Source: Oscillospiraceae bacterium (GTDB lineage: Bacteria > Bacillota > Clostridia > Oscillospirales > Ruminococcaceae). Taken from it: DNA of 64,000 bases. The stretch spans positions 34,125 to 98,124 of the forward strand of contig JAFQBH010000008.1 in NCBI GenBank assembly GCA_017399765.1. Reading direction: 5' to 3'. The notes beneath the pieces were generated by a model. The model had not been told where the DNA came from and did not search any database. It worked only from the letters and a program-made list of their open reading frames with translations. The translations under genes and the position numbers were made by a program. This document shows positions 1 through 8,787 of this stretch, piece by piece; within the stretch, counting starts at the first letter, position 1; each line of letters starts with the position of its first letter.

Positions 1-154
1 TGTATGTGGGGTCTTCGGAAAGGATATATCCGACAATCTGGTTGATGGGGTTGTATCCTTTCTGGCGGAGTGCATCATAAACAGTTGTAAGAATTGCTTT
101 TATTTCTTTTTCTTTGTCTTCTCTGATAGAAAAGGAAATGGTAGGTTCGTTCAC
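1..154 (-). CDS. ireB: IreB family regulatory phosphoprotein (UPF0297), N-terminal part
   Basis: Reading the minus strand from GTG at 154, behind an AGGAGG site seven bases upstream, gives about 51 residues that run off the window edge. They contain the family hallmark [20 protein letters not shown]. The family is a small (about 85-90 residue) phosphoprotein that is a substrate of the PASTA kinase IreK in Enterococcus and is usually found next to ruvX-like and DUF1292 genes. Those neighbours would lie outside the window. Only the N-terminal half is visible. The GTG start is chosen because of the strong Shine-Dalgarno sequence; no ATG lies close by in frame. Confidence 0.9.
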   Translation of the reverse strand, partial: MNEPTISFSIREDKEKEIKAILTTVYDALRQKGYNPINQIVGYILSEDPTY

Positions 155-292
155 GGAAAATCCTCCTCTCGTTTTTGCATCTTTGCAAAACATAAAATTA
201 TCACATATATATTTTACATCAAAATCATTATTATAGCAAGAGATGTTATGCAAAATTTTATTAAATTTTGTTTATATATTTCCTTTTTACTA

Positions 293-321
293 TATGAAAT
301 AATTTTGCCTTGTGTTATAAT
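293..321 (+). promoter_or_regulatory. Putative promoter of the tdk-deoD-udk genes
   Basis: An extended -10 element, TG-T-TATAAT, lies at 313-321, 64 bases before the thymidine kinase start. The -35 position at 293-298 (TATGAA) is poor, which is acceptable for an extended -10 promoter. Nothing else is visible in the AT-rich 155-384 gap. Confidence 0.4.
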
Positions 322-384
322 AAATAAAAATACGGTGCCGAAAAAATGGTTTTTCTGCCAGAAAACAGAAAAGGGGAAAGCTTT

Positions 385-960
385 ATGGCAAAACTTTATT
401 TCAAATACGGTGCAATGGGAAGTTCAAAATCCGCCCAGGCGCTTATCGCAAAATATAATTACGAAGAACGCGGAATGAAGGTTTGGCTTATCAAACCCAA
501 GACTGATACAAGGGACGGCGCAAGCATTATTAAATCCAGAATCGGTCTTTATGCCGAAGCGGAACAGGTCGGACTCAGCGACAGTATCAAGGAACTTTTT
601 GCAAAACATGAAGATTGCAACGTTATTATTGCCGATGAATCTCAGTTTTTTGCTCCGGAACAGATCGATGAGCTCCGCGATATAGTTGACGAAATGAATA
701 TTCCGGTAATGTGCTTCGGGCTTCGTACCGACTTTGTAACGAAACTTTTCCCGGGAAGCATGCGACTTTTTGAAGTAGCGGATTCCATCACTGAAATCAA
801 AACCATCTGCGATTGCGGAGCAAAGGCAACCGTAAACGCAAGAATGGACGATGAAGGACATATCGTTACCGTGGGCGATCAGGTTTGCCTTGGCGGAAAC
901 GACAGATATATTGCAATGTGCCATAAATGCTGGAAAAAAGCCATTGCCGAACAGAAATAA
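385..960 (+). CDS. tdk: Thymidine kinase
   Basis: Phosphorylates thymidine (and deoxyuridine) to the monophosphate with ATP in pyrimidine salvage. The 191-residue protein has the P-loop at residues 9-16 (GAMGSSKS, with Ser where many homologues have Gly before the Lys), the catalytic-base region IADESQF near residue 87, and two zinc-binding cysteine pairs, CDCG and CHKC, in the C-terminal half. ATG 385 follows AAGGGGAAAG; an upstream in-frame ATG at 346 would precede that ribosome site and is rejected. Type-II TK length is normal. It begins a run with deoD and udk, so the three form a nucleoside salvage unit. Confidence 0.95.
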   Translation: MAKLYFKYGAMGSSKSAQALIAKYNYEERGMKVWLIKPKTDTRDGASIIKSRIGLYAEAEQVGLSDSIKELFAKHEDCNVIIADESQFFAPEQIDELRDIVDEMNIPVMCFGLRTDFVTKLFPGSMRLFEVADSITEIKTICDCGAKATVNARMDDEGHIVTVGDQVCLGGNDRYIAMCHKCWKKAIAEQK

Positions 961-973
961 GGAGGTAACATCA

Positions 974-1720
974 ATGTCAAATTATCCTACTCCCCATATT
1001 AACGCAACACCTTCCGATTTTGCAAAAACCGTTCTCATGCCGGGAGATCCTCTTCGCGCAAAATTTGTTGCGGAAACTTATCTTGAAAACGCAAAACTTG
1101 TTAACAATGTCCGCGGAGTACAGGGCTATACAGGTACATATAAAGGTGTTCCGGTTTCTGTAATGGCAAGCGGAATGGGAATGCCCTCCATGGGACTTTA
1201 CAGCTATGAACTTTTCAATTTCTTTGATGTTGATAATATTATCAGAATCGGTTCCGCCGGAGCAATCGTTCCTTATGTAAACATGAGAAGCGTTGTTATT
1301 GCCCAGGGTGCCTGCCACGATTCCAATTACGCAAACAACTTCGGACTTCCGGGCGCATTTGCTCCGATTTCCGATTTTGGCCTTCTTTCTGCCTGCGTTG
1401 AAACCGCAAAGGAAAAAGGTATTGATTATAACGTAGGTAATATTGTTTCTTCTGATATTTTCTATAATGACGACCTCAATGAAAAATGTGTCGGAATGCC
1501 GGTTTTTGAACGTTGGGCAAAAATGGGCGTCCTTGCCTGCGAAATGGAATCTGCGGCTCTCTTTATGAATGCTGCAAGAGCAGGAAAACATGCTCTTTCC
1601 GTTTGCACAATTTCCGACAGCCTTGTAACCGGAGAAAATATTTCTTCCGAAGAACGTCAGACTTCTTTCCATGATATGATAACCCTTGTTCTTGATACTG
1701 TTGTAAAAATCAGCAAATAA
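974..1720 (+). CDS. deoD: Purine-nucleoside phosphorylase, DeoD type
   Basis: Cleaves purine (deoxy)ribonucleosides with phosphate to free base and (deoxy)ribose 1-phosphate. The 248-residue protein shows the hexameric NP-I family pattern: MPGDPLRAK near the N-terminus (phosphate site), RIGSAGAI in the middle, CEMESAALF (ribose-binding Glu) and the SDS motif with the catalytic-type Asp near residue 203. Start ATG 974 sits eight bases after GGAGGT and only 13 bases after the tdk stop, so translation is probably coupled. Length is standard for DeoD. The gene fits the salvage block and the nucleoside importer downstream. Confidence 0.96.
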   Translation: MSNYPTPHINATPSDFAKTVLMPGDPLRAKFVAETYLENAKLVNNVRGVQGYTGTYKGVPVSVMASGMGMPSMGLYSYELFNFFDVDNIIRIGSAGAIVPYVNMRSVVIAQGACHDSNYANNFGLPGAFAPISDFGLLSACVETAKEKGIDYNVGNIVSSDIFYNDDLNEKCVGMPVFERWAKMGVLACEMESAALFMNAARAGKHALSVCTISDSLVTGENISSEERQTSFHDMITLVLDTVVKISK

Positions 1721-1752
1721 AACACAAATTAAAAAATAGGGGATAGCTTAAA

Positions 1753-2367
1753 ATGTTTGTTATAGGAATTGCCGGAGGAACCGGAAGCGGTAAAACCACT
1801 TTTACTGAAACTATTGTTGAAAAATTCAGCGAGTATGTTACGGTTATTCATCATGATAACTACTATAAAGTTCAGGATCATCTTTCTTATGAAGAAAGAT
1901 GCAAAACAAATTATGATCATCCGGATTCTTTCGACACCGCTCTTATGATAGAACATATAAAAAAGCTTCGCGGCGGAGAGTCTGTTGAAGAACCGGTTTA
2001 TGATTATACCGTTCATAACCGTGACAAAAGCAAAACAATTACGCTTAATCCAACTGATATTCTTATCATTGACGGAATACTTATTCTTGAAAACAAAGAA
2101 CTTTGTGACCTTATGGATATGAAGATTTTTGTAGATACAGATGCGGATATCCGTCTTGGAAGAAGAATTCTTCGTGATATGAACGAAAGGGGAAGAAGCC
2201 TTGAATCGGTTCTTACCCAGTATCAGACAACTGTTAAACCCATGCACGAAAAATTTGTTGAACCCAGCAAGAAAAACGCCGATATAGTTATTCTTGAGGG
2301 CGGAAAAAACAAAGCTGCGATAGATCTTTTCTGTGGATATATAAGAGAATATATCGGAAAACACTGA
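1753..2367 (+). CDS. udk: Uridine kinase
   Basis: Converts uridine and cytidine to UMP/CMP using a nucleoside triphosphate. The 204-residue protein starts directly with the P-loop GGTGSGKTT (residues 8-16), has HHDNYYK for substrate and metal contacts, and the Walker B-like segment DILIIDGILIL followed by the lid region with RRILRDMNERGR. Length and motif order match bacterial Udk. It is 32 bases downstream of deoD, behind AGGGGATAG, and is closed by an intrinsic terminator, which makes it the last gene of the tdk-deoD-udk unit. Confidence 0.95.
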   Translation: MFVIGIAGGTGSGKTTFTETIVEKFSEYVTVIHHDNYYKVQDHLSYEERCKTNYDHPDSFDTALMIEHIKKLRGGESVEEPVYDYTVHNRDKSKTITLNPTDILIIDGILILENKELCDLMDMKIFVDTDADIRLGRRILRDMNERGRSLESVLTQYQTTVKPMHEKFVEPSKKNADIVILEGGKNKAAIDLFCGYIREYIGKH

Positions 2368-2376
2368 TAATTGTTG

Positions 2377-2406
2377 AAAAAACGCACTGAAAAGTGCGTT
2401 TTTTTA
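2377..2406 (+). terminator. Intrinsic terminator after udk
   Basis: Stem AACGCACT / AGTGCGTT with a GAAA tetraloop, extended by A:T pairs, followed by a run of T. It ends the nucleoside salvage unit. Confidence 0.9.
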
Positions 2407-2447
2407 TTGAAGAAGCATGAAAATTTGATGTTAAATAATAAATCGAC

Positions 2448-2476
2448 TTGAACTTATTTTTAGAATGTGTTATATT
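2448..2476 (+). promoter_or_regulatory. Promoter of the BMP lipoprotein gene
   Basis: TTGAAC at 2448-2453 and TATATT at 2471-2476 with a 17-base spacer, and a TGT extended -10 element. It lies 44 bases before the lipoprotein start and after the udk terminator. Confidence 0.75.
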
Positions 2477-2519
2477 AAAGGTACTGTGAAAAAATATTAC
2501 ACAGGGGAGGAAAATTAAA

Positions 2520-3689
2520 ATGAAAAAAATTCTTGCACTTCTTCTCGCTCTTGTTATGATGCTCTCTCTTGCAGCATGCGGAACTGAGCCCGAAGAACCC
2601 GAAGAACCCAACGCACCTGTAGAAGGCGGCGAAGAAACCGAAGAACCCGAAGAACCCGCTGGCGAAGAAGTTGCTGTTGCAATGATCACCGACTACGGCG
2701 ATATCACTGACCAGTCCTTCAACCAGACCACTTATGAAGCTTGCAAAGAATTTGCAGAAGCTGAAGGTCTTGCATTCGAGTACTTCAAACCCGCAACCGA
2801 CTCTGACGATGACCGTATCGCACAGATCGAAAACGCAATCGACAGCGGTTACAACGTAATCGTAATGCCCGGTTTTGCATTTGCAAACGCAATCATCGCA
2901 ACTGCAGATGAATATCCTGAAGTAAAATTCGTAGCACTCGACGTTTCTGAATTCGACCTCACCGGCAACGGCTGGACCATTCCCGAAAACGTATATTCTG
3001 CAGTATACCAGGAAGAAATTTCCGGTTATTTCGCAGGTTATGCAGCAGTTAAACTCGGTTACACCAAACTCGGTTACTGCGGCGGTATGGCTGTTCCTGC
3101 AGTTCTCAGATTCGGATATGGCTTCCTTCAGGGCGCAGACGCAGCAGCAGTTGAAACCGGTGCTGACGTAAGCGTTGTATGGGGCTATGCAAACCAGTTC
3201 TACGGCGATGCTGACATCACTGCAGTTATGGATACCTGGTACGGTGAAGGCACCGAACTCGTATTCGCATGCGGCGGCGGCGTTTACACTTCTGTTGCTG
3301 AAGCAGCAGCAAAAGTTGGCGGCAAAGTTATCGGCGTTGACGTTGACCAGGCTCCCATCATCGATGGTCTCTATGGCGAAGGCATGACTGTAACTTCCGC
3401 AATGAAAGGTCTTGCACCTACTGTTAAAACCGTTCTCGGCAGAATCGTTGCTGGCGAATTCGTAGGCGCCACTGTTGAAAACCTCGGTCTTGTTTCCGAA
3501 GTTTCTGCAGACAACTACGTACAGCTTCCTGCTTCCACTCAGTGGGCTGAAGGCTTCACCGAAGAAGATTACAACGCTCTCGTAGCAGCAATCTACAATG
3601 GCGAAATCGTTGTTAACAACGACATCACCATCACTGCTGCTGACAACTGCACCGTTGTTACTGTTAACGATCTCGGCAACCTCAAATAA
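2520..3689 (+). CDS. BMP family nucleoside-binding lipoprotein
   Basis: Substrate-binding lipoprotein of a nucleoside-type ABC importer, anchored outside the membrane. The N-terminus is a lipoprotein signal with lipobox LAAC (Cys 20), followed by an acidic linker of repeated EEP units (residues 22-46) that tethers the domain. The body is the PnrA/Med/TmpC fold: AMITDYGDITDQSFNQ at its start (ligand loop), an IENAIDSGYNVIVMPG segment and the GGKVIGVDVDQ segment. 389 residues. The codon choice (AAC, CTC, GTA) is strongly biased, as in very highly expressed genes. It has its own promoter and terminator, so it can be made in excess over the ATPase and permeases downstream. Confidence 0.93.
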   Translation: MKKILALLLALVMMLSLAACGTEPEEPEEPNAPVEGGEETEEPEEPAGEEVAVAMITDYGDITDQSFNQTTYEACKEFAEAEGLAFEYFKPATDSDDDRIAQIENAIDSGYNVIVMPGFAFANAIIATADEYPEVKFVALDVSEFDLTGNGWTIPENVYSAVYQEEISGYFAGYAAVKLGYTKLGYCGGMAVPAVLRFGYGFLQGADAAAVETGADVSVVWGYANQFYGDADITAVMDTWYGEGTELVFACGGGVYTSVAEAAAKVGGKVIGVDVDQAPIIDGLYGEGMTVTSAMKGLAPTVKTVLGRIVAGEFVGATVENLGLVSEVSADNYVQLPASTQWAEGFTEEDYNALVAAIYNGEIVVNNDITITAADNCTVVTVNDLGNLK

Positions 3690-3707
3690 TTTTTATCACA
3701 GTATTAA

Positions 3708-3740
3708 AAAAAGGACAGGCTTCGTGCCTGTCCTTTTTCT
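3708..3740 (+). terminator. Intrinsic terminator after the BMP lipoprotein gene
   Basis: GGACAGGC / GCCTGTCC stem with a TTCGT loop, preceded by seven A and followed by a T-rich tract. It separates the binding protein from the ATPase gene; some read-through is likely because the genes serve one transporter. Confidence 0.9.
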
Positions 3741-3830
3741 TTTTAGTTATAAATAAATTTTGCTTGTATTTAATCGAATTATGTAGTATTATGATTATAA
3801 CTATAAGTCAAAATAGGAGGGACGGTAGAG

Positions 3831-5369
3831 TTGGAGAATCAATATGCAATAGAGATGCTTCATATTACCAAAAAATTCCCCGGAATCATCGCCAACGATG
3901 ACGTAACTATCCAGCTTAAAAAAGGCGAGATACACGCTCTTCTTGGCGAAAACGGTGCCGGTAAATCCACTTTGATGAGCGTTCTTTTCGGCCTTTATCA
4001 GGCAGAAGAGGGTATTATCAAAAAAGACGGTAAAGAAGTACATATCAAAAACCCCAACGATGCAAATGATCTTGGTATCGGAATGGTACATCAGCATTTC
4101 AAACTTGTTGAATGTTTCACTGTTCTTGATAACATTATCATGGGCGTTGAACCTAACAAATTCGGCTTCCTTCAGAAAAAAGAAGCCAGAGAGAAAGTTG
4201 TTGAACTTTCCGAAAAATACGGTCTTCATATAGACCCTGATGCTTACATTGAGGATATTACCGTTGGTATGCAGCAGCGTACCGAAATCCTTAAAATGCT
4301 CTACCGCGAAAATGAAATTCTTATTTTCGACGAACCCACCGCGGTTCTTACCCCCCAGGAAATTGATGAACTTATGCAGATTATGAAGAACCTTGCGGCG
4401 GAAGGAAAATCCATCCTCTTCATTTCTCATAAACTCAACGAGATCAAAGCTGTTGCAGACCGTTGCAGCGTTCTCAGAAAAGGTAAATATATCGGTACTG
4501 TTGATACCAAGGACGCAACTATTGAGGAACTTTCCGCAATGATGGTAGGCCACAACGTAAACCTTCACGTTCAGAAAGAAGAGAGCGTTCCCGGTGATGT
4601 TGTTCTAGATATCGAAAACATGACCGTTGCTTCCAAAATGCATAAAAATAACGCAGTTAAAAATGTATCCCTTAAGGTACATCGCGGCGAAGTTGTTTGT
4701 ATCGCAGGTATCGACGGAAACGGTCAGACCGAATTTGTTTATGGTCTTACCGGTCTTGAACCTCTTGTTAACGGAAAAATCACCCTTTGCGGCGAAAATA
4801 TCACAAAAGCTCCCATCCGCAAAAGACTTCTTTCCGGCATGAGCCATATTCCGGAAGACAGACATAAACACGGTCTTGTTCTTGACTATCCGCTTGATTA
4901 CAACTGTGTTCTCCAGCGTTATTTTGAACCTGAATTTACCGATAAATTTGGTTTCCTCAAAAAAGGCAATATCAGAAAATATGCTGAAAAACTTATCGAA
5001 CAGTATGATGTTCGTTCCGGTCAGGGTGCGATAACCATTGCAAGAAGCATGTCCGGCGGTAACCAGCAGAAAGCAATTGTTGCCCGTGAGATTGATAAAA
5101 ACCCCGAACTTCTTATCGCTGTTCAGCCCACCCGTGGACTTGACGTAGGTGCAATTGAATATATCCATAAACAAATTATTGCACAGCGCGATTCAGGAAA
5201 AGGCGTTCTTCTTGTTTCCCTTGAACTTGATGAGGTTATGGACGTTTCCGACCGTATCCTTGTTATGTATGAAGGCGAAATCGTCGGCGAACTTAATCCC
5301 AAAACCACAACCGAAGATGAACTTGGTCTTTATATGGCCGGTGCAAAGAGAGATGAGGTGAAAGCATGA
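3831..5369 (+). CDS. Nucleoside-type ABC transporter, double ATPase subunit
   Basis: Energises the importer formed with the BMP lipoprotein and the two permeases that follow. The 512-residue protein has two ABC cassettes. The first has Walker A GENGAGKST (about 39-47), an altered signature ITVGMQQR and Walker B ILIFDEPTAVLTP. The second has a degenerate Walker A (IDGNGQTE), signature MSGGNQQKAIVAREI and Walker B-like LLIAVQPTRGLDVG. This asymmetry is typical of the YufO/RbsA-like class. The start is TTG 3831, ten bases after AGGAGGG; the next in-frame ATG would delete the first strand. A weak promoter (TTGCTT 3760, TAGTAT 3784) may precede it. Confidence 0.92.
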   Translation: MENQYAIEMLHITKKFPGIIANDDVTIQLKKGEIHALLGENGAGKSTLMSVLFGLYQAEEGIIKKDGKEVHIKNPNDANDLGIGMVHQHFKLVECFTVLDNIIMGVEPNKFGFLQKKEAREKVVELSEKYGLHIDPDAYIEDITVGMQQRTEILKMLYRENEILIFDEPTAVLTPQEIDELMQIMKNLAAEGKSILFISHKLNEIKAVADRCSVLRKGKYIGTVDTKDATIEELSAMMVGHNVNLHVQKEESVPGDVVLDIENMTVASKMHKNNAVKNVSLKVHRGEVVCIAGIDGNGQTEFVYGLTGLEPLVNGKITLCGENITKAPIRKRLLSGMSHIPEDRHKHGLVLDYPLDYNCVLQRYFEPEFTDKFGFLKKGNIRKYAEKLIEQYDVRSGQGAITIARSMSGGNQQKAIVAREIDKNPELLIAVQPTRGLDVGAIEYIHKQIIAQRDSGKGVLLVSLELDEVMDVSDRILVMYEGEIVGELNPKTTTEDELGLYMAGAKRDEVKA

Positions 5370-6511
5370 TCAAGAAAATTTTAAGAAATGAGGCTTTCCA
5401 GTCTCTGTTTGCTTCTCTTATCTGCATTATTCTTGGTGTTTTGGTCGGTTATGTTGTTCTTCTTTTCATCAACCCCACCGGCGCAGGTGAAGCAATTTCC
5501 GAAGTTCTCAAAAACTTCTTCCATTATTCCAAAACTAACCTTCAGCTTAAAAACTTCGGTAACACCCTTGTAAAAACAGCTCCGCTTATTATGTGCTCTC
5601 TTTCTATTCTTTTTGCATATAAAGTCGGTCTTTTCAACATCGGTGCTCCCGGTCAGTATTGCGTCGGTATCTGCGTAAGCCTTTACTGCGCACTTTCTCT
5701 CGGACTCGGTTGGGTTCCCTGCATGATCATTGCGGCAGTTTGCGGTGCTCTTTACGGCGCAGTTGTAGGTCTTCTTAAAGCTTACTGCAACGTTAACGAA
5801 GTTATTTCCGGTATTATGCTTAACTGGATTGCTCTTTACAGCACCAATATGATTCTTACTCCTGTAAAAGAGGTAACCAGCCCCTATACTTTCCATCTTG
5901 ACGTTGAAGCTCCGCAGGCAATTCTTCCCACTCTCGGACTTGAAAAATTCTTTGCAGGAAACGAAAGGGTTACCATTGCTCTTCCGCTTTCCATTATTGC
6001 CGCGGTTGTTATTCTTATCATTCTCGATAAAACCAAATTCGGTTATGAACTCAAGGCAACCGGTTTTAACAAAAACGCCGCAAAATATTGCGGTATGGCA
6101 GAGAAGAGAAACATCATCGTAACTCTTATGATTTCCGGCGGAATTGCCGCTCTCGGCGCTTCCTTCCTTTATCTTACCGACTTCGAGCAGTGGTCCTGCA
6201 CATCTTCCGCAGTTCCCGCAATGGGCTTTAACGGAATTGCAGCTGCATTCCTCGGCGGTCTTAACCCCATCGGCGCAATTTTCTCTTCCTATTTCATTCA
6301 GCACATTACCAACGGCGGTGCATTTGTTGATAAAACCATGTATTGCTCCCAGATTTCCGACCTTATTTCCGCAATCATCATTTATCTTTGCGGCTTCGTA
6401 TTCTTCATCAAATATGCAATGAACTATCTTATTGACAAAACCGAAGAAAAACAGGCCATTAAAGCAAAAGCTGCTGCGGAAGCAAATACTCAGGAAGGAG
6501 GCGATAAATAA
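5366..6511 (+). CDS. Nucleoside-type ABC transporter permease 1
   Basis: Integral membrane permease of the BPD_transp_2 family (branched-chain amino acid/ribose/nucleoside class), similar in size to YufP. The 381-residue protein has about eight to ten hydrophobic segments, a long first extracytoplasmic loop, and the cytoplasmic coupling region YELKATGFNKNAAKYCG near residue 228. A charged Lys/Glu-rich tail follows the last helix. Its ATG overlaps the ATPase stop codon by four bases (ATGA), so the two are translationally coupled. It pairs with the next gene to form the membrane channel. Confidence 0.9.
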   Translation: MIKKILRNEAFQSLFASLICIILGVLVGYVVLLFINPTGAGEAISEVLKNFFHYSKTNLQLKNFGNTLVKTAPLIMCSLSILFAYKVGLFNIGAPGQYCVGICVSLYCALSLGLGWVPCMIIAAVCGALYGAVVGLLKAYCNVNEVISGIMLNWIALYSTNMILTPVKEVTSPYTFHLDVEAPQAILPTLGLEKFFAGNERVTIALPLSIIAAVVILIILDKTKFGYELKATGFNKNAAKYCGMAEKRNIIVTLMISGGIAALGASFLYLTDFEQWSCTSSAVPAMGFNGIAAAFLGGLNPIGAIFSSYFIQHITNGGAFVDKTMYCSQISDLISAIIIYLCGFVFFIKYAMNYLIDKTEEKQAIKAKAAAEANTQEGGDK

Positions 6512-7452
6512 TGTTATTACTTATTCAGTACACATTGATTTTTGCCTCGGTTCTTCTTCTTGTTGCTCTCGGCGGATGCTTTGCTGAACATTCCGGCGTT
6601 ATCAACCTCGGTCTTGAGGGTATCATGGTAATCGGTGCACTCGGCGGCGCTCTTATGATGAGATACGCTCCGGACAGCATGGGCGCTTTCGGACTTATAA
6701 TCTGTGTTCTTCTTGCCGCAATTGCTTTTGGTGTCGCCTATTCTTCGCTGCTTGGCGTAGCCTGCATCAACTTCAAAGCTAACCAGACTATCGTCGGTAC
6801 TGCAATGAATATGCTCGGTACTGCGGCGGCAACCGTTATCGTAAAAGCTATCAATACCGCAACCAACCCCAACGACGTTTCTTCCACCATTCAGTATGTT
6901 GATGAGAAAAAACAGTTTATCGTAAATATTGGCGATTTCGAATTCAACTGGTTCATGGCTGTCGCGGTTATCGGACTTGTTGTTGCTTATATCACTCTTT
7001 ATAAGACCAAATTCGGTCTTCGCCTTATGGCTTGCGGTGAACATCCCCAGGCAGCAGACAGCGTTGGTATCAACGTTTATAAAATGCGCTGGGCAGGCGT
7101 TCTTATTTCCGGTGTATTCGGCGGTCTTGGCGGTATCTGCTATATTCTTTCCGGTGTTTCCGAATGGAAATTTGAAAACGGTGTAGCAGGCTTCGGTTTC
7201 CTTGCTCTCGCGGTTATGATCTTCGGTCAGTGGAAACCTACCAGAATCGCTATGGCAGCGGTTATCTTCGGTTTCTTCCGTGCACTTTCCAACGTTTACT
7301 TCGGATTTGAATTTCTTGTCAGCCTCAATATTCCGGGCTCCATTTACAATATGCTGCCCTATATCATCTGCCTTATTGTTCTTGCATTTACTTCCAAAAA
7401 ATCCAGAGCACCTAAAGCAGAAGGTATTCCTTACGACAAAGGACAGAGATAA
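6511..7452 (+). CDS. Nucleoside-type ABC transporter permease 2
   Basis: Second BPD_transp_2 permease (YufQ-like), 313 residues with about eight to nine hydrophobic helices. Residues near the N-terminus, HSGVINLGLEGIMVIGALGG, are the conserved N-terminal motif of this family, and LRLMACGEHPQAADSVGINV is the ATPase coupling loop. The start codon overlaps the previous stop by one base (TAATG). Together with the ATPase and the BMP lipoprotein it completes a four-gene importer. The adjacent tdk-deoD-udk genes make nucleosides the likely substrate. That is an inference from family and context. Confidence 0.9.
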   Translation: MLLLIQYTLIFASVLLLVALGGCFAEHSGVINLGLEGIMVIGALGGALMMRYAPDSMGAFGLIICVLLAAIAFGVAYSSLLGVACINFKANQTIVGTAMNMLGTAAATVIVKAINTATNPNDVSSTIQYVDEKKQFIVNIGDFEFNWFMAVAVIGLVVAYITLYKTKFGLRLMACGEHPQAADSVGINVYKMRWAGVLISGVFGGLGGICYILSGVSEWKFENGVAGFGFLALAVMIFGQWKPTRIAMAAVIFGFFRALSNVYFGFEFLVSLNIPGSIYNMLPYIICLIVLAFTSKKSRAPKAEGIPYDKGQR

Positions 7453-7465
7453 TATTTCATTTATC

Positions 7466-7506
7466 AAAACAGCCGTAAAGTTTAAAAACTTTACGGCTGT
7501 TTTTTG
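7466..7506. terminator. Bidirectional intrinsic terminator
   Basis: A perfect 15-bp stem, ACAGCCGTAAAGTTT with its complement, two-base loop, flanked by A and T tracts. It serves both the transporter operon (plus) and cotJABC (minus), whose stop lies six bases away. Confidence 0.9.
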
Positions 7507-7511
7507 TTTGA

Positions 7512-8114
7512 TTACTTTTTGGGGATAAAAGCCGGGTTGAATGCGTAATAGTTTTTGCTGTTGAGTCCGTCAAGAACATGTTCAAGACTTTCGCCAAAGC
7601 GCTGATAATGAACAATTTCCCGTTCACGGAGGAATTTAATTACGTCGCGGACGTCCGGGTCATCACAAAGGTTGAGAATGTTGTCATAAGTTTTTCTTGC
7701 CTTTTGTTCTGCGCCCATATCTTCGTGAAGGTCTGCAATGGGATCACCGGTGGACTGAATTGTTGCCGCGGTCCAGGGTACTCCGTTTGCATCGACCGGA
7801 TATATTCCGACGGTGTGGTCAACAAAATAAGGCGCGAAGCCGCTTTTTTCAATTTCCGACATCGAAAGATTTCTTGTAAGCTGGTGGACAATGCTTGCGA
7901 TCATTTCCATGTGGGCAAGTTCTTCGGTGCCGATATCAGTAAGGGTCGCCTTGACTTTGTCATTCGGCATTGCGTAACGCTGATTCAGATAACGCATGGA
8001 AGCTCCGAGTTCGCCGTCTGGTCCGCCAAGCTGGGTTATAATGATTTTTGCCATTGCCGGATCGCATTTTGATATTTTTACAGGATGCTGAAGTTTCTTT
8101 TCATAAATCCACAT
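7512..8114 (-). CDS. cotJC: Spore coat protein CotJC, manganese-catalase-like
   Basis: The 200-residue protein belongs to the CotJC/Mn-catalase ferritin-like family. Visible metal-ligand-type residues are in GTEELAHMEMI (residues about 64-74), EDMGAEQKA (about 132) and EREIVHYQRF (about 164), the carboxylate-His pattern of a di-manganese four-helix bundle. It is the last gene of cotJABC and has its own strong GGAGG site eight bases before ATG. In Bacillus the operon is expressed in the mother cell under sigma-E and the products go to the inner spore coat. Peroxide removal is plausible but not shown by the sequence. Confidence 0.93.
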   Translation of the reverse strand: MWIYEKKLQHPVKISKCDPAMAKIIITQLGGPDGELGASMRYLNQRYAMPNDKVKATLTDIGTEELAHMEMIASIVHQLTRNLSMSEIEKSGFAPYFVDHTVGIYPVDANGVPWTAATIQSTGDPIADLHEDMGAEQKARKTYDNILNLCDDPDVRDVIKFLREREIVHYQRFGESLEHVLDGLNSKNYYAFNPAFIPKK

Positions 8115-8117
8115 ATA

Positions 8118-8372
8118 TCATACCTCCTCATATTCCCAGGGCCAGGGACCTTCGATCCATTGCCATGTGTTCTGACCGGTGTAATCTTCGTGACGGAGCA
8201 TTCCGAATTTTTCCGTATATTCCTCCGCGGCTTTTTTTCTCATTTCAAGATGCTTTTTATAAAAAGCAAGCGCTTCGGCACAATTCGGGTGTGTATCAAG
8301 AAACAAAGATGTTTCCGCAAGAATAAAATCACAGGTTGCAATTCTTGAAAGAAGAGTTTTTTGTTCGTTCAT
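8118..8372 (-). CDS. cotJB: Spore coat protein CotJB
   Basis: Small 84-residue CotJB family protein, needed with CotJA for coat assembly in Bacillus. Recognisable features are the predicted helical N-terminal half (CDFILAETSLFLDTHP), the helix ALAFYKKHLEMRKKA, and the aromatic C-terminus with WQWIEGPWPWEYE, which is the conserved family ending. The ATG overlaps the cotJA stop by four bases and the gene stops three bases before the cotJC start, so the three are one transcript. Confidence 0.93.
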   Translation of the reverse strand: MNEQKTLLSRIATCDFILAETSLFLDTHPNCAEALAFYKKHLEMRKKAAEEYTEKFGMLRHEDYTGQNTWQWIEGPWPWEYEEV

Positions 8373-8551
8373 TCTGTTGCCTTTCTGCCGAGATAAGGCA
8401 AATCAAGAGCAGGGAAGAGCGTTCCGCGGGAAAGAGCTGTCGCGCCGTCATAAACATTGCACCAGGCCTGGGAAGGAACTTTTGCCATGGCAAGAACCCC
8501 TTCGTTGCTTCCGCAGAAGCAAGGCTGATTAATATTGCCGTTGTTTTCCAT
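8369..8551 (-). CDS. cotJA: Spore coat associated protein CotJA
   Basis: 60-residue protein with the CotJA family segment AMAKVPSQAWCNVYDGATAL (from residue 21) and the ending FPALDLPYLG. It has two cysteines in the N-terminal part (PCFCG). It is the first gene of the cotJABC operon and has CAGGAGA upstream of its ATG. A possible sigma-E -10 (CATAATAT on the minus strand near 8603-8610) is present, but no good -35 partner is seen. Its presence marks the organism as a spore former. Confidence 0.9.
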   Translation of the reverse strand: MENNGNINQPCFCGSNEGVLAMAKVPSQAWCNVYDGATALSRGTLFPALDLPYLGRKATE

Positions 8552-8708
8552 AAAATCTATCTCCTGAAAAAATTGTAATACACATTTTGCTGTGCAGTAT
8601 ATATTATGTTAAACCGAAAAACGGCGGGACAAATTTTATAAAAACGCGTTTTTTGGAAAATAAATATCAAAAAAACGAAATAAAAAAATATTTTTTTGAA
8701 AAATGATA

Positions 8709-8736
8709 TTGCAAATTTTAATATTATAATTATAAT
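8709..8736 (+). promoter_or_regulatory. Putative promoter of the YdbC-like gene
   Basis: TTGCAA at 8709-8714 and TATAAT at 8731-8736 with a 16-base spacer, in a very AT-rich divergent gap (8552-8787) that otherwise shows nothing distinctive. Confidence 0.45.
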
Positions 8737-8787
8737 ATATAATATATAAAAGCGTAAAACTATAAAAACTTCATGGAGGAACTTGAC

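Noticed and set aside
346-384. Upstream ATG extending thymidine kinase by 13 codons
   Set aside because: The extension lies over the ribosome site AAGGGGAAAG and is not part of the family; ATG 385 fits.
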